Source of the DNA: Actinomadura rupiterrae
GTDB lineage: Bacteria > Actinomycetota > Actinomycetes > Streptosporangiales > Streptosporangiaceae
NCBI RefSeq assembly: GCF_024172125.1
Contig: NZ_JAMZEA010000002.1
Coordinates: 62,001 to 126,000, forward strand
Length of the DNA stretch: 64,000 bases
Reading direction: 5' to 3'
Shown here: in pieces, positions 1 through 8,127 of the stretch
Layout of the letters: each line of letters opens with the position of its first letter
Position numbering within the stretch: the first letter of the stretch is position 1
The notes under the pieces: model-generated
What the model saw: the letters and a program-made list of their open reading frames with translations, nothing else
Database searches by the model: none
Told to the model about the DNA's origin: nothing
Position numbers and translations under genes: made by a program

Positions 1-2
1 AC

Positions 3-1562
3 GCTGCGCCGCCGCGGTCGGCCGGTAGCGCGCCGCCGGGCCCGGGCGGTGGCGGCCCGCCGACCGCGGACGACACCGGAGAGTCCGGGAAGAAGTTCCG
101 CTTTCCGACCGCTTACACCGTGCTCGCGCTGGTCGCGGTCGTCGTGTGGGCGGTGGCGTTCGTCGTCCCGACCGGCGAGTACCAGGTGGGCGCGGACGGC
201 AAGCCGAAGGGCGGGTCGTACCACCACATCCACCACGCGTACTCGTTCGGGGACCGGCTGCGCGACCTGCTGCTGTCCCCGATCAACGGCCTCTACGGCA
301 TCAAGGACGCCAAGACCGGCATGGTCGCCCCGGACGCCGTGGGCGATCTGTACGGTTCGGCGGCGGTGTTCCTGTTCGTCCTGGCGATCGGCGCGTTCAT
401 CACCATGACGATGGCGACCGGCGCGCTGGACAGCGGCATCGCCCGGCTCGCGCACCGGCTGCGCACCCGCGGGGTCGCGCTGGTCGTCGGGATCATGATC
501 GTGTTCTCGGTCGGCGGCACCGTGGAGGGCATGGCCGAGGAGACGCTGGGCTTCTACGGCCTGATCATCCCGCTCGCGCTGGCGCTCGGCTACGACCGGA
601 TGGTCGGCGCGTCCATGATCATCCTGGGCGCGGGGGTCGGCACGCTGTGCTCGACGATCAACCCGTTCGCGACCGGCGTCGCGTCCGGTGCGGCGGGCAT
701 CTCGATCGGGGACGGCCTGCCGCTGCGCCTGCTGATGTACATCGTCCTGACCGCCGTCGTGATCGCCTACGTCGTCCGGTACGCGGCGCGCGTGAAGCGG
801 AACCCGGCGCGTTCGCTCGTCGGGTTCAGCGCGGCCGACCGCGAGACCGCCGAGACGTCTACGGCCGAACCGCCCGAGCTGAGCCGGCGGCACAAGCTCA
901 TCCTGGTGCTGGTCGCGCTGACCTTCATCTTCATGATCTACGCGATCCTGCCGTGGGCCGCGATCATCAAGGGCCCGGACGCCAAGCCGTTCCCCTGGGA
1001 GCTCGGCTGGTACTTCCCCGAGCTGACCGCGCTGTTCATCGTCGCGACGCTGGTCGTCGGGGCGGTCGGCGGGCTCGGCGAGGCGGGCACCGTGGAACGC
1101 CTGGTCAGCGGCGCGGGCGACTTCCTCGGCGCGGCCCTGATCATCGTGCTGGCGCGCGGCGTCTCGGTGATCATGAACAACGCGAAGATCACCGACACCG
1201 TGCTGCACTCGCTGGAGAACCTGGTCACGGGCAGCTCGTCCGGGTTCTTCGCGTGGCTGATGTTCGTGGTGAACCTGCCGCTGGCGTTCCTGATCCCGTC
1301 CACCTCGGGGCACGCCACGCTCGCGATCCCGATCCTTGCGCCGCTCGCCGACTTCGCCCACGTCCCGCGCGCCCTGGTCGTCACGGCGTGGCAGTCGGCG
1401 TCGGGCCTGATCAACCTGTTCACCCCGACGACCGCGGTCGTGATGGGCGGCCTCGCGCTGGCGAAGGTCGGCTACGACCGGTACCTCCGGTTCGTCGCGC
1501 CGCTGCTCGGCATCCTGTTCGTCCTGGTCAGCGGCATCCTCGCCGTGGCGGCCCTGCTGTGA
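3..1562 (+). CDS. YfcC family membrane transporter, 5' end outside window
   Basis: The frame is open from the window edge, so the start codon lies upstream and 519 residues are visible. A Gly/Pro-rich cytoplasmic stretch leads into KKFRFPTAYTVLALV, a first membrane helix and a PTGEYQ motif, the usual opening of YfcC proteins. Further family-like segments are GMAEETLGFYGL and GTLCSTINPFATGVASG, and about a dozen hydrophobic helices follow, interrupted near the middle by a charged loop. YfcC members are putative basic amino acid antiporters of the C4-dicarboxylate/AbgT-like ion transporter superfamily. The substrate here is not shown by the sequence. A good ribosome site for the next gene begins right at the stop codon, so co-transcription with the dehydrogenase downstream is likely. 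Confidence 0.8.
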   Translation, partial: AAPPRSAGSAPPGPGGGGPPTADDTGESGKKFRFPTAYTVLALVAVVVWAVAFVVPTGEYQVGADGKPKGGSYHHIHHAYSFGDRLRDLLLSPINGLYGIKDAKTGMVAPDAVGDLYGSAAVFLFVLAIGAFITMTMATGALDSGIARLAHRLRTRGVALVVGIMIVFSVGGTVEGMAEETLGFYGLIIPLALALGYDRMVGASMIILGAGVGTLCSTINPFATGVASGAAGISIGDGLPLRLLMYIVLTAVVIAYVVRYAARVKRNPARSLVGFSAADRETAETSTAEPPELSRRHKLILVLVALTFIFMIYAILPWAAIIKGPDAKPFPWELGWYFPELTALFIVATLVVGAVGGLGEAGTVERLVSGAGDFLGAALIIVLARGVSVIMNNAKITDTVLHSLENLVTGSSSGFFAWLMFVVNLPLAFLIPSTSGHATLAIPILAPLADFAHVPRALVVTAWQSASGLINLFTPTTAVVMGGLALAKVGYDRYLRFVAPLLGILFVLVSGILAVAALL

Positions 1563-1575
1563 AGAAGGAGTCCTC

Positions 1576-2940
1576 ATGAGCCGCGGACCGGTCGCGTCGG
1601 CGCTGGTGGTCTTCGGGATCACCGGCGACCTCGCGCGCAAGTCCCTGCTGCCCGCGCTGTACCGGCTCGCCGGGCGCGGCCGCCTGAACATGCCGGTGAT
1701 CGGCGTGACGCGCCGCTCCTGGACCGACGACGACCTGCGCGACCACGCCCGCGACGCGATCGGGGACGACCTGGACGAGTCCGTCTTCTCCGACTTCGCG
1801 TCCCGGCTGCACATCGTCGACGGCGACCTCACCGACCAGGCCACCTACCGCCGCATCTGCGACGCCGTGGCGGACGTCCCGTTCGTCACCTACTACATGG
1901 CGACGCCGCCGACCCAGTTCACCACCATCGCCGAGCAACTCGGCAAGGCGGGTCTCAACCGCGACTCCCGCCTCGTCGTCGAGAAGCCGTACGGCCACGA
2001 CCAGGCCTCGGCCCAGGCACTGGACGACGAGCTGCACCGCACCTTCGCCGACGACGCCCTCTACCGTGTCGACCACTACCTCGGCTCCGAGGCCGTCCGC
2101 GGCATTCCGGTCGCCCGTTTCGCCAACCCGCTTCTCGAAACGGTCTGGAGCCGCGACCACATCACGTCCGTCCAGATCACGATGGCCGAGGACTTCGACG
2201 TCGCCGACCGCGGCGGCTTCTACGACCCGACCGGCGCCGTCCGGGACGTGTTCCAGAACCACCTCCTGCAGATCCTCGCCCTGCTCGCCATGGACCCGCC
2301 CGCCTGCCGCGACGCCACGTCCGAGAACGTCGCCAAGTGGGAGCTGCTCCGCGCCGTCCGCACCATCGAGCCGTCCGACGTGGTGCGCGGCCAGTACGAC
2401 GGGTACCTGAGCGTCCCCGGCGTCCACCCCGACTCGACCACCGAGACCTACATCGCCGCCCGCCTGCACATCGACAACTGGCGCTGGAAGGACGTCCCGA
2501 TCCTCATCCGCACCGGCAAGTGCCTCCCGCTGACGTCCACCGAAGCGATCATCGAACTCCAGTCCCCGCCCCTGGCCCTTTACGGCCACCCGGAACCCAA
2601 CCTGCTCCGCCTGAACCTCGACAAGCGCCGCGGCCTCTCCCTCGACCTGTCCCTGAACCGCGCCGAGGGCCAGCCACCCCAACCCGCCGCCGTCCCCGCC
2701 CGCGTCCCGCCCATGGGCAACGCCGAACTCCCGTACGAGCACATCCTCGAAGCCGCCATCGTCGGCGACGCCTCGGCCTTCGCCTCGTTCCCCTTCATCG
2801 AGGAGTCCTGGCGCATCGTCTCCAAAATCATCGACCGCGAAGACCCACCGACGACCTACGCCCGCGGCTCCTGGGGCCCCGACCAGTCCAAGGACCTCCC
2901 CGCCCCGTCCACCTGGCACCGAGTGACCACCCCCGACTAG
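1576..2940 (+). CDS. zwf: glucose-6-phosphate 1-dehydrogenase
   Basis: This enzyme oxidises glucose 6-phosphate with NAD(P)+ to 6-phosphogluconolactone, the entry step of the oxidative pentose phosphate pathway in the cytosol. The N-terminal Rossmann motif is VVFGITGDLARKSLLPALY. EKPYGHD and the active-site segment RVDHYLGSE, which carries the substrate-binding and catalytic histidine, follow, and the fold continues through NHLLQILALLAMDPP and RTGKCLP. At 454 residues it is slightly shorter than typical family members. The start is fixed by AGAAGGAG just upstream, only 13 bp after the previous stop. No opcA, tal or tkt lies beside it, so this looks like a solitary or second zwf copy rather than the main pentose phosphate operon. 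Confidence 0.92.
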   Translation: MSRGPVASALVVFGITGDLARKSLLPALYRLAGRGRLNMPVIGVTRRSWTDDDLRDHARDAIGDDLDESVFSDFASRLHIVDGDLTDQATYRRICDAVADVPFVTYYMATPPTQFTTIAEQLGKAGLNRDSRLVVEKPYGHDQASAQALDDELHRTFADDALYRVDHYLGSEAVRGIPVARFANPLLETVWSRDHITSVQITMAEDFDVADRGGFYDPTGAVRDVFQNHLLQILALLAMDPPACRDATSENVAKWELLRAVRTIEPSDVVRGQYDGYLSVPGVHPDSTTETYIAARLHIDNWRWKDVPILIRTGKCLPLTSTEAIIELQSPPLALYGHPEPNLLRLNLDKRRGLSLDLSLNRAEGQPPQPAAVPARVPPMGNAELPYEHILEAAIVGDASAFASFPFIEESWRIVSKIIDREDPPTTYARGSWGPDQSKDLPAPSTWHRVTTPD

Positions 2941-3059
2941 GCAACCCCCGCACGACCCACTCCGAACGGGGGATCACCGCCCCGGCCATTCGACCGCCCG
3001 GGGGAAGCGCGCCGTCCACCCGCCTGCGACCTTCGAAGCAACGAGCCCAAGGAGGTCAC

Positions 3060-3665
3060 ATGGCAACCCGCACCGTCCTCGCCGCAGCCGTATTCGCGAC
3101 CGCACTAAGCGCCGGCACCGCCTCCGCCACCGAGCCCGTCCCCAAGGAATCGAGCCTGGTAGGGGACGCCTGGGTGCACTTCCCAGCCGACCCCGAGAAC
3201 CCGTTCCGCCGCTTCATCGTGAACGTCCACGGCAACCCCTGGCGCATAGTGGACGGCCGCCTCGTCATAGGCGCGGCCCGCGGCACCGTCGACATCGACC
3301 ACTACGCCGGCGGCGAGCACACCTGGGTCAAGATCAAGGCCGACTACATCATGGCCACCGGCCCCATAGCCGTCATCTCGGGCCTCTGGCAGGACGCCCG
3401 CGACCCCAACAAACAGCGCGCGACCCTGACCTTCTACCAGTCCCCGCAAGGCCACCGCTTCGACCGCGTCGGCTTCTCCTGGGGCGTCGTGAACGAGCAG
3501 TGCCAGCAAATGGGCACCGGCCCCGCCCCCTTCAGCCCCGCAGCCCCCGGCCCCGACGGCCACTGGCTGAAGGGCTACACCATCAAGCCGGCCCCCATAG
3601 CCCTCCCCACCAAGTTCCTCCCACCCAAGGACCCCTCCGACTGCAAATACGACCACCAACCCTGA
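3060..3665 (+). CDS. secreted protein of unknown function
   Basis: A 201-residue protein with a clean signal peptide: a short basic start (MATR), a hydrophobic core (TVLAAAVFATALSAG) and a likely cut after ASA near residue 22. The ATG is preceded by AAGGAGGT. The mature part is predicted soluble, with aromatic and beta-rich segments and only two cysteines, near the middle and the C-terminus, which could form a disulphide outside the cell. I do not recognise a family. It stands alone, 119 bp after the dehydrogenase gene and just before a frameshifted gene on the same strand. Confidence 0.75.
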   Translation: MATRTVLAAAVFATALSAGTASATEPVPKESSLVGDAWVHFPADPENPFRRFIVNVHGNPWRIVDGRLVIGAARGTVDIDHYAGGEHTWVKIKADYIMATGPIAVISGLWQDARDPNKQRATLTFYQSPQGHRFDRVGFSWGVVNEQCQQMGTGPAPFSPAAPGPDGHWLKGYTIKPAPIALPTKFLPPKDPSDCKYDHQP

Positions 3666-3687
3666 CCCAACCGTCCACACTCATCCC

Positions 3688-4265
3688 ATGCCGGACGATC
3701 CACTCGAAGCCCTGATCCCCTCCCTCCTCAGAGCCGTGGACCCGCAGTGGCGACCTCCCAACTTTCCCCCGATCGAGGACGAAACCCACCGCCGCCACGA
3801 GTGGATCGAGGCGACCCGCCTCCAACTGAGCGACGCCCTGGCAGCGAACCCCCACTTCACGGCCCGCGCCGCGGAGGACGTCGTCAGGGCCGTGCTCTTG
3901 GACGCGAACTTCACCAACCAGTTGGTGCACCCGCTGATCCAGGCCACCGGCCGCCGCGACGTCCTCCTCCGCCTGATCGAGGCGCTGGAATCCGGACCCA
4001 TGGAACGTCGGAGGACATCATCCGCTCCGCAGGCAAGATCGACGATCTGTGGCCCCGCTTCTGGCGAGCCTGCCTCGTCACGTTCGTGACCTGCGAGGAC
4101 GACGAGACCAGACGCCAACTCCAGACGGCGTTCCCGTTGGACCCGGCCCGCTACGACCCGCAAGACGCCGACTTGGTCGCCAAAGCCCGCCAGATCGCCG
4201 AATCCGCCCCCGACCGCTTCCAAAGCCTCCGCAACGGCAGCACCGGCTACGGCGCCGCGATCTGA
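3688..4265 (+). pseudogene. frameshifted gene for a soluble hypothetical protein
   Basis: The first half reads in one frame from ATG 3688 (MPDDPLEALIPSLLRAVDPQ) to about residue 103. The second half continues one frame over (TSEDIIRSAGKIDDLWPRF) to the TGA at 4263-4265. Adding one C to the CCC run at 3997-3999 joins both halves into a continuous protein of about 192 residues (ESGPHGTSEDI at the junction). Both halves have the codon bias of neighbouring genes, and neither alone looks complete. I do not recognise the family. It may be a real slippage mutation or a homopolymer error in the assembly. Confidence 0.65.
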
Positions 4266-4273
4266 CACCGAAC

Positions 4274-4462
4274 TCAGCGCTTGAGCCGTCGATAGCGCCG
4301 AAGAAGCTCGGTGATATCCGCCGGATTTGCGGCGCCGTTCAGCTCGTCCAGCAACGCGTCCGGGCAAAGCTCATAGAGGTCACCCCACCACCGCCGCGCG
4401 CGGTTGTCCCAGACCCGATACCCACCAGGCACCCCGCGAGCCACATACCTACGCCTACTCAT
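4274..4462 (-). CDS. small basic protein coupled to a DUF397 gene
   Basis: A 62-residue Arg- and Trp-rich protein that begins MSRRRYVARGVPGGYRVWDN and ends in a basic helix (LLRRYRRLKR). Its ATG overlaps the TGA of the DUF397 gene upstream (TGATG), so translation is probably coupled. A GTG three bases earlier is a possible alternative start. It is the last gene of the XRE-DUF5753/DUF397 unit. I do not recognise a family. The tight coupling suggests a further small component of that regulatory locus, but this is inference. Confidence 0.6.
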   Translation of the reverse strand: MSRRRYVARGVPGGYRVWDNRARRWWGDLYELCPDALLDELNGAANPADITELLRRYRRLKR

Positions 4463-4665
4463 CACGCACTCGTGCTGTTCGCACCTCCACGCACGCGCTC
4501 AAGCAAGCAACGCCAGGAAGCTGCGTCCACAGTCAAAACCGCGCCACCTGCGTCCCTGGAATCACGCACAGAGCACTGACGGCCCGACGCTGCGACTTCC
4601 ACGCATCCGTTGCCGCCGTCGCTGAAAGAGCTCTTCCGGAACCTCGTCCCAGTGCCGTTGCTCAT
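4462..4665 (-). CDS. DUF397 domain protein (second copy)
   Basis: A 67-residue protein. The diagnostic DUF397 segments are RFRKSSFSDGGNGCVEVA, then VRDSRD, and a terminal LTVDAASWRCLLERV. DUF397 proteins are small partners of XRE-DUF5753 regulators in actinomycetes (the WhiJ/AbaA/Scr families), where they act as antagonists or partners of the DNA-binding protein in developmental control. ATG 4665 was chosen because the domain begins right after it; the open frame upstream lacks domain similarity. It lies 20 bp after the first DUF397 gene, which is similar in sequence, so the pair probably arose by duplication. Confidence 0.8.
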   Translation of the reverse strand: MSNGTGTRFRKSSFSDGGNGCVEVAASGRQCSVRDSRDAGGAVLTVDAASWRCLLERVRGGANSTSA

Positions 4666-4685
4666 CGCTGCCTGGTCTCTTGGAC

Positions 4686-4883
4686 TCAAGTGTCGAAGTC
4701 GCCTTGCTTGAGGCGTCCGATGAACGCGTGCCATGTGACTGCGTCCACCTTCAGGACCGGGCCGGACGTGTCCTTGGAATCACGGACCAGGCATCCAGGA
4801 CCGGACTCCGCGATCTCCACACAATCGGATCCGCCGCCTTGCGAATAGGTGCTCTTTCGCCATGTGGGTTCGGCCTGCTTCAC
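4686..4883 (-). CDS. DUF397 domain protein (first copy)
   Basis: A 65-residue DUF397 protein with the standard opening PTWRKSTYSQGGGSDCVEIA, the central LVRDSKDTSGPVL and the closing KVDAVTWHAFIGRLKQG. Its ATG overlaps the stop of the XRE-DUF5753 gene by four bases (ATGA), the usual arrangement for this two-gene unit. By analogy with WhiJ/Scr loci it probably binds or modulates the regulator encoded just upstream. Confidence 0.88.
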   Translation of the reverse strand: MKQAEPTWRKSTYSQGGGSDCVEIAESGPGCLVRDSKDTSGPVLKVDAVTWHAFIGRLKQGDFDT

Positions 4884-5740
4884 GTGGCTCCCCTTACCTC
4901 CTCCAGCAGCCGGTCACGAGTCGCTTCGGCGGAGAGTGCCGCCTCGGCGAGCCGGTCGAAGCGGTCGGTGAACCGGCGCAGCTCGTCCTTCTCCTCAAGG
5001 AAGCGGTAGTCGATGGTCGTTTCGAGATAGACGATGTCACGCTCTGCGGGATCAGTGAAGCCGAGGTAGGTGAAGGCCTCCCCGGCTCCTGGGTAGGGAC
5101 CGGCGGCGGTGGGGATGAGGCGAAGTTCGACGTGCTCCTGCTCCGTCATGTCCAGCAAGTGCTTGAGTTGTGCTTTGCGCAGCTCAAGAGGCCGGATGCG
5201 GGCGATGACGTTCTCGTCTACGACCGCGCACAGCCGCGTCGGAACCGCCGGAAGCGTGAGAATACGCTGGCGTTCCAGACGCGCATGGACATGGCGTTCG
5301 ATCTCAGCAGGGTCGTCGATTCCGGCAGCCCGAGTGACCGCCTCGATGTACTCGCGGGTCTGGAGCAGGCCGGGCACGAAGGTGTTCTGGAACGTCCTGA
5401 TCAGCGAGGCTCCTGCCTCGAAGCCGGGAAATTCGTCCCGGAACACGTCGTTGTAGCGGGACCACCAGCCGCGTTGGCGGCCCTCGCGGGCGAGGGTGAT
5501 CAGGGCCTCGCGTTCGGCGCCCTCGATGCCGTACAGCTCGCAGAGGTCGGCGACGGCGTCGCTGTTCGGCTCGATCCACTTCGACTTCTCGATGTAGTTG
5601 AGCTTGGACGGGCTCCAGCGCAGGCGCTTGCAGACCTCCGTGGTCGTCATCCCCACGTTCTTGCGCGCCTGGACGAGCTTGCGGCTCACCGCGCGCTTCC
5701 TGATCGTCGGGCTGTACCCGGCGGCGTGGATCTCCGGCAT
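4880..5740 (-). CDS. XRE helix-turn-helix regulator with DUF5753 domain (Scr1-like)
   Basis: A 286-residue regulator. An XRE-type helix-turn-helix lies at about residues 17-70 (LVQARKNVGMTTTEVCKRL, then WSPSKLNYIEKSKW). The rest is a DUF5753 domain, recognisable from FVPGLLQTREYIEAV, RLERQRIL and a C-terminal YLETTIDYRFLEEKDELRRF. This is the architecture of WhiJ/Scr1-type proteins, which work with DUF397 proteins and often a divergent ATP-binding protein in actinomycete differentiation. All three are present here: DUF397 genes downstream (4 bp overlap) and the ATPase gene upstream in the opposite direction. The shared intergenic region holds the 11-bp palindrome ATTCCAGGAAT at 5771-5781, a possible operator. 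Confidence 0.9.
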   Translation of the reverse strand: MPEIHAAGYSPTIRKRAVSRKLVQARKNVGMTTTEVCKRLRWSPSKLNYIEKSKWIEPNSDAVADLCELYGIEGAEREALITLAREGRQRGWWSRYNDVFRDEFPGFEAGASLIRTFQNTFVPGLLQTREYIEAVTRAAGIDDPAEIERHVHARLERQRILTLPAVPTRLCAVVDENVIARIRPLELRKAQLKHLLDMTEQEHVELRLIPTAAGPYPGAGEAFTYLGFTDPAERDIVYLETTIDYRFLEEKDELRRFTDRFDRLAEAALSAEATRDRLLEEVRGAT

Positions 5741-5813
5741 GCGGCGAGCATCCCACCACGGTGCGTGATCATTCCAGGAATTTCAGAATCAGGAGTCTCT
5801 TTTAGATTATCTA

Positions 5814-6695
5814 TTGAATGGATCATTGGCTGCTGCCACGCTGAGCCTCGAACTGACCACGGTCGGCAACGGTGCCGACGTCAACGGGGTGGTGATCGAG
5901 ATGGGGAATCCTCCTGGTTCGGTGGATTCGGCCCTGGCGGCGGGGCGGGTGCGGGCGGGGGAGTGTGTGGCGTGGGTGCTGCCGGCGGACGAGACGTGCG
6001 CGGCGGTCGCTCGGCGTCATCTTCGCGGAGTGATGGCCGCGCTCGGGCTGGCGGACGAGCTGGTCTACGACGCGTCCACGATGGTGTCGGAGCTGGCCGC
6101 GAACGTGTTCGTCCACGCGCTCGGCGGGCTGCCGGGGTCGGTCGGAACACTGCCGGAGCTTTGGCTGCACCGGCGGCGGGAGAAGACGCAGCTTGTCGCG
6201 CAGGTCTTCGATGTCGCGCCATGGAAGGGCGTCATCCCGGGCGGGGCGTGCCGTCCGGCGTTCGACAGCGAGGGTGGGCGTGGCCTGGAGGTCGTTGACG
6301 CTCTCGCCGCCGAGCATGGCGGAGAGTGGGGCGTCCACCGGAGTCGGGCGCGGCTCACAGGGACGCCCGCGTCCGGGAAGGTCGCGTTCTTTGCTCTGCC
6401 GGTCGGGGCGGCGTGGCCGATTCCGCCGGTGGACGTGGGGTCGGCGCTGCGCACGTTGGAGTTCTTGCTCCTCGCGCGGGGGCTTGGGCCCATGCATCGG
6501 TGCGAGGGGTGGAACATGGGCGTTCTGTCCGTGCGGGCCGAAATCACCGTGTGGGCGCGGCCGCATGGCTTCCACCTGACCATGCCGGGTGTCGGGACGA
6601 CCCGGTATGCGCTGGCGGAGATCGCTGAACTGGCCGAGGTCGTCGTTCGCTGCAATGAGGAGCTGGACGCGGGGGGTGGGGGCGTGAGGCTTTAG
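5814..6695 (+). CDS. ATP-binding (RsbW-type HATPase-like) protein of the Scr1 locus
   Basis: A 293-residue protein. Residues about 50-200 match the anti-sigma/kinase-type ATPase fold found beside DUF397 genes: LPADETCAAVARRHLRGVMA, then STMVSELAANVFVHAL (the N-box with its Glu and Asn) and EGGRGLEVVDALA (the G-box region). The start is uncertain. TTG 5814 is the first possible codon and GC at third positions is coding-like from about 5832, but ATG 5901 is the first conventional start. A TAGATT element at 5803-5808 is a candidate -10. The gene diverges from the XRE-DUF5753 gene, and its stop overlaps the convergent VOC gene by four bases. Confidence 0.8.
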   Translation: MNGSLAAATLSLELTTVGNGADVNGVVIEMGNPPGSVDSALAAGRVRAGECVAWVLPADETCAAVARRHLRGVMAALGLADELVYDASTMVSELAANVFVHALGGLPGSVGTLPELWLHRRREKTQLVAQVFDVAPWKGVIPGGACRPAFDSEGGRGLEVVDALAAEHGGEWGVHRSRARLTGTPASGKVAFFALPVGAAWPIPPVDVGSALRTLEFLLLARGLGPMHRCEGWNMGVLSVRAEITVWARPHGFHLTMPGVGTTRYALAEIAELAEVVVRCNEELDAGGGGVRL

Positions 6696-7147
6696 GCGCG
6701 GAGGTTCTGGGCGCGGCGGGCCAGTTCTTGCGGGGTCAGGTCTTCCAGATGGGTGAGGAAGACCCAGACGTGGCCGAACGGGTCGCGCAGGATTGCGGTG
6801 CGGTCGCCGTGGAACTGGTCGGCCGGGGGTTGCAGGAGCTCCGCGCCGGCTTCGGTGGCGCGGCGGGTCAGGGCGTCGACGTCGGGGACGAAGACGTGGA
6901 GGCCGGCGGTGGTGGCGCCGGCGGTGCTCGGTGCGGTGAAGTACGGGCCGTCGGCGTCGCCCAGCATGAGGGTGGAGCCCTGGACGCTGATCTCGGCGTG
7001 GACGATGCGGCCGTCCGGGCCGTCGAGGCGGAACAGTTCCTTGGCGCCGAACGCGCGGACGTAGAAGTCGATCGCGTCGGCGGCGCCGTCCAGCATGATG
7101 TGGGAGACGACGGCGTTGCGGTAGATCTCGGGGACAGCGGTGGTCAC
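6692..7147 (-). CDS. VOC family (glyoxalase/PhnB-like) protein
   Basis: A 151-residue member of the vicinal oxygen chelate fold. Two beta-alpha-beta-beta-beta modules are visible: NAVVSHIMLDGAADAIDFYVRAF with MLGDADGP, then GLHVFVPDVDALTRRATEAG with DPFGHVWVFLTHLEDL at the end. This form (single chain, PhnB or 3-demethylubiquinone-like) is usually annotated as a bleomycin resistance/glyoxalase-type protein of unknown substrate. GTG 7147 was chosen because AAGGAGGAACC lies directly before it, whereas the longer frame to 7177 has no such site. Confidence 0.85.
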   Translation of the reverse strand: MTTAVPEIYRNAVVSHIMLDGAADAIDFYVRAFGAKELFRLDGPDGRIVHAEISVQGSTLMLGDADGPYFTAPSTAGATTAGLHVFVPDVDALTRRATEAGAELLQPPADQFHGDRTAILRDPFGHVWVFLTHLEDLTPQELARRAQNLRA

Positions 7148-7292
7148 GGGTTCCTCCTTGGTCGAGCCGATGACCATGACGGTAGAACCTGGACTTTGGT
7201 TGAGGTCAAGCCCGGAAGGCGCTCTCGGCTGAAGCGCGAAGGGCAGGAACTCGGGGGAGTTCCTGCCCTGGTGCGTCCGGTCATCGCGGGGG

Positions 7293-7949
7293 TCAGAGGC
7301 TGCGGGCGGTGATGTCGCCGTTGGGGGTGGTGGCCTTGATCTCCAGGGTCGGGGCGCCGTCGTTCTTGAGGGCGTTGCTGATGCGGCCGTGGCTGGTCTG
7401 GGCGTCCAGGGAGGCCGGGACGCCGGGGGCGGCCGTGATGTCGATGCTTCCCGACTTGGTGCTCAGGGTGACCGTGCCGGCCGCGGCCTCGGCGACGCGG
7501 ATGTCGCCGTGGGCGGTGCTGATGTCGGCGGGGCCGTTGAGCCTGCCGACCTCGACGTCGCCGTCGGTGGCGGTGAGCTTCAGGCTCGCGACCTCGTCCA
7601 GCTGGATCTGCCGGTAGGCGCCCTCGAAGGCGACGTCGCCGAGCGGTCCGCTGGTCTGCAGGGCGGCGCTGGCCGCGGTGCCCTCGACGGCGGAACCGGC
7701 GGGCAGGTAGACGGTGACGTGGACGGCACCGGTGGAGCCGAAGGCGTGGTTCCCGGTGGCGTTCTCGACCCGCAGGACACCGTCGGCGTAGTGGACGGCG
7801 GTGTTCTCGGCGGCCTTGACGTCCCGTCCCTTGGACGCGTCGGCGGGTGAGATCTCGACGGCGGTGCGGTCGGCGGCGATGAGCTGGATGTGCCCGGCCG
7901 GGACGTTCAGGACGACGGTGATCGGGGCGGTGGTGGCGAAGGTGTTCAT
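7293..7949 (-). CDS. DUF4097 family beta-strand repeat protein
   Basis: A 218-residue protein made almost entirely of short beta repeats typical of DUF4097 (LiaG/adhesin-like right-handed beta solenoids): SGPLGDVAFEGAYRQIQL, TATDGDVEVGRLNGPADIS, HGDIRVAEAAAG and TKSGSIDITAAPG. There is no signal peptide or membrane segment, unlike the paralogue at 24417-25235. ATG 7949 follows GGGAG. The upstream 180 bp hold a cluster of GCAACG/CGTTGC motifs that probably control it. The biochemical role of DUF4097 proteins is not established; several follow envelope-stress two-component systems. Confidence 0.82.
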   Translation of the reverse strand: MNTFATTAPITVVLNVPAGHIQLIAADRTAVEISPADASKGRDVKAAENTAVHYADGVLRVENATGNHAFGSTGAVHVTVYLPAGSAVEGTAASAALQTSGPLGDVAFEGAYRQIQLDEVASLKLTATDGDVEVGRLNGPADISTAHGDIRVAEAAAGTVTLSTKSGSIDITAAPGVPASLDAQTSHGRISNALKNDGAPTLEIKATTPNGDITARSL

Positions 7950-8006
7950 GGGGGCTCCCTGCATCTCGCGGCGTTTGCCATGTTCTTTCTGACAACGCAA
8001 ACGCTA

Positions 8007-8108
8007 CGTTGCTTTCCGAATTCATGCAACATTAACGTTGCGTCGGGAGTGTATTTCTGCAGGTGAACAGCATGAAATCGTTGCGAAGGCTTGCCGTCTA
8101 ACGCAACG
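8007..8108. promoter_or_regulatory. cluster of GCAACG/CGTTGC motifs before the DUF4097 gene
   Basis: CGTTGC stands at 8007-8012, GCAAC at 8026-8030, CGTTGCGT at 8036-8043, CGTTGCG at 8079-8085 and ACGCAACG at 8101-8108. CAACG at 7993-7997 pairs with the first copy to form an inverted repeat. The GCAAC/GTTGC pair at 8026-8041 is a second inverted repeat with a 6 bp spacer. Such repeated dyads suggest multiple binding sites for one regulator in the leader of the DUF4097 gene. No regulator gene is adjacent. Confidence 0.5.
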
Positions 8109-8127
8109 TCGCGTGTGTCCATTGCGG

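Noticed and set aside
1528..2919. 463-codon minus-strand frame opposite zwf
   Set aside because: The zwf protein has all family motifs; the opposite frame is low-complexity and has no ribosome site.
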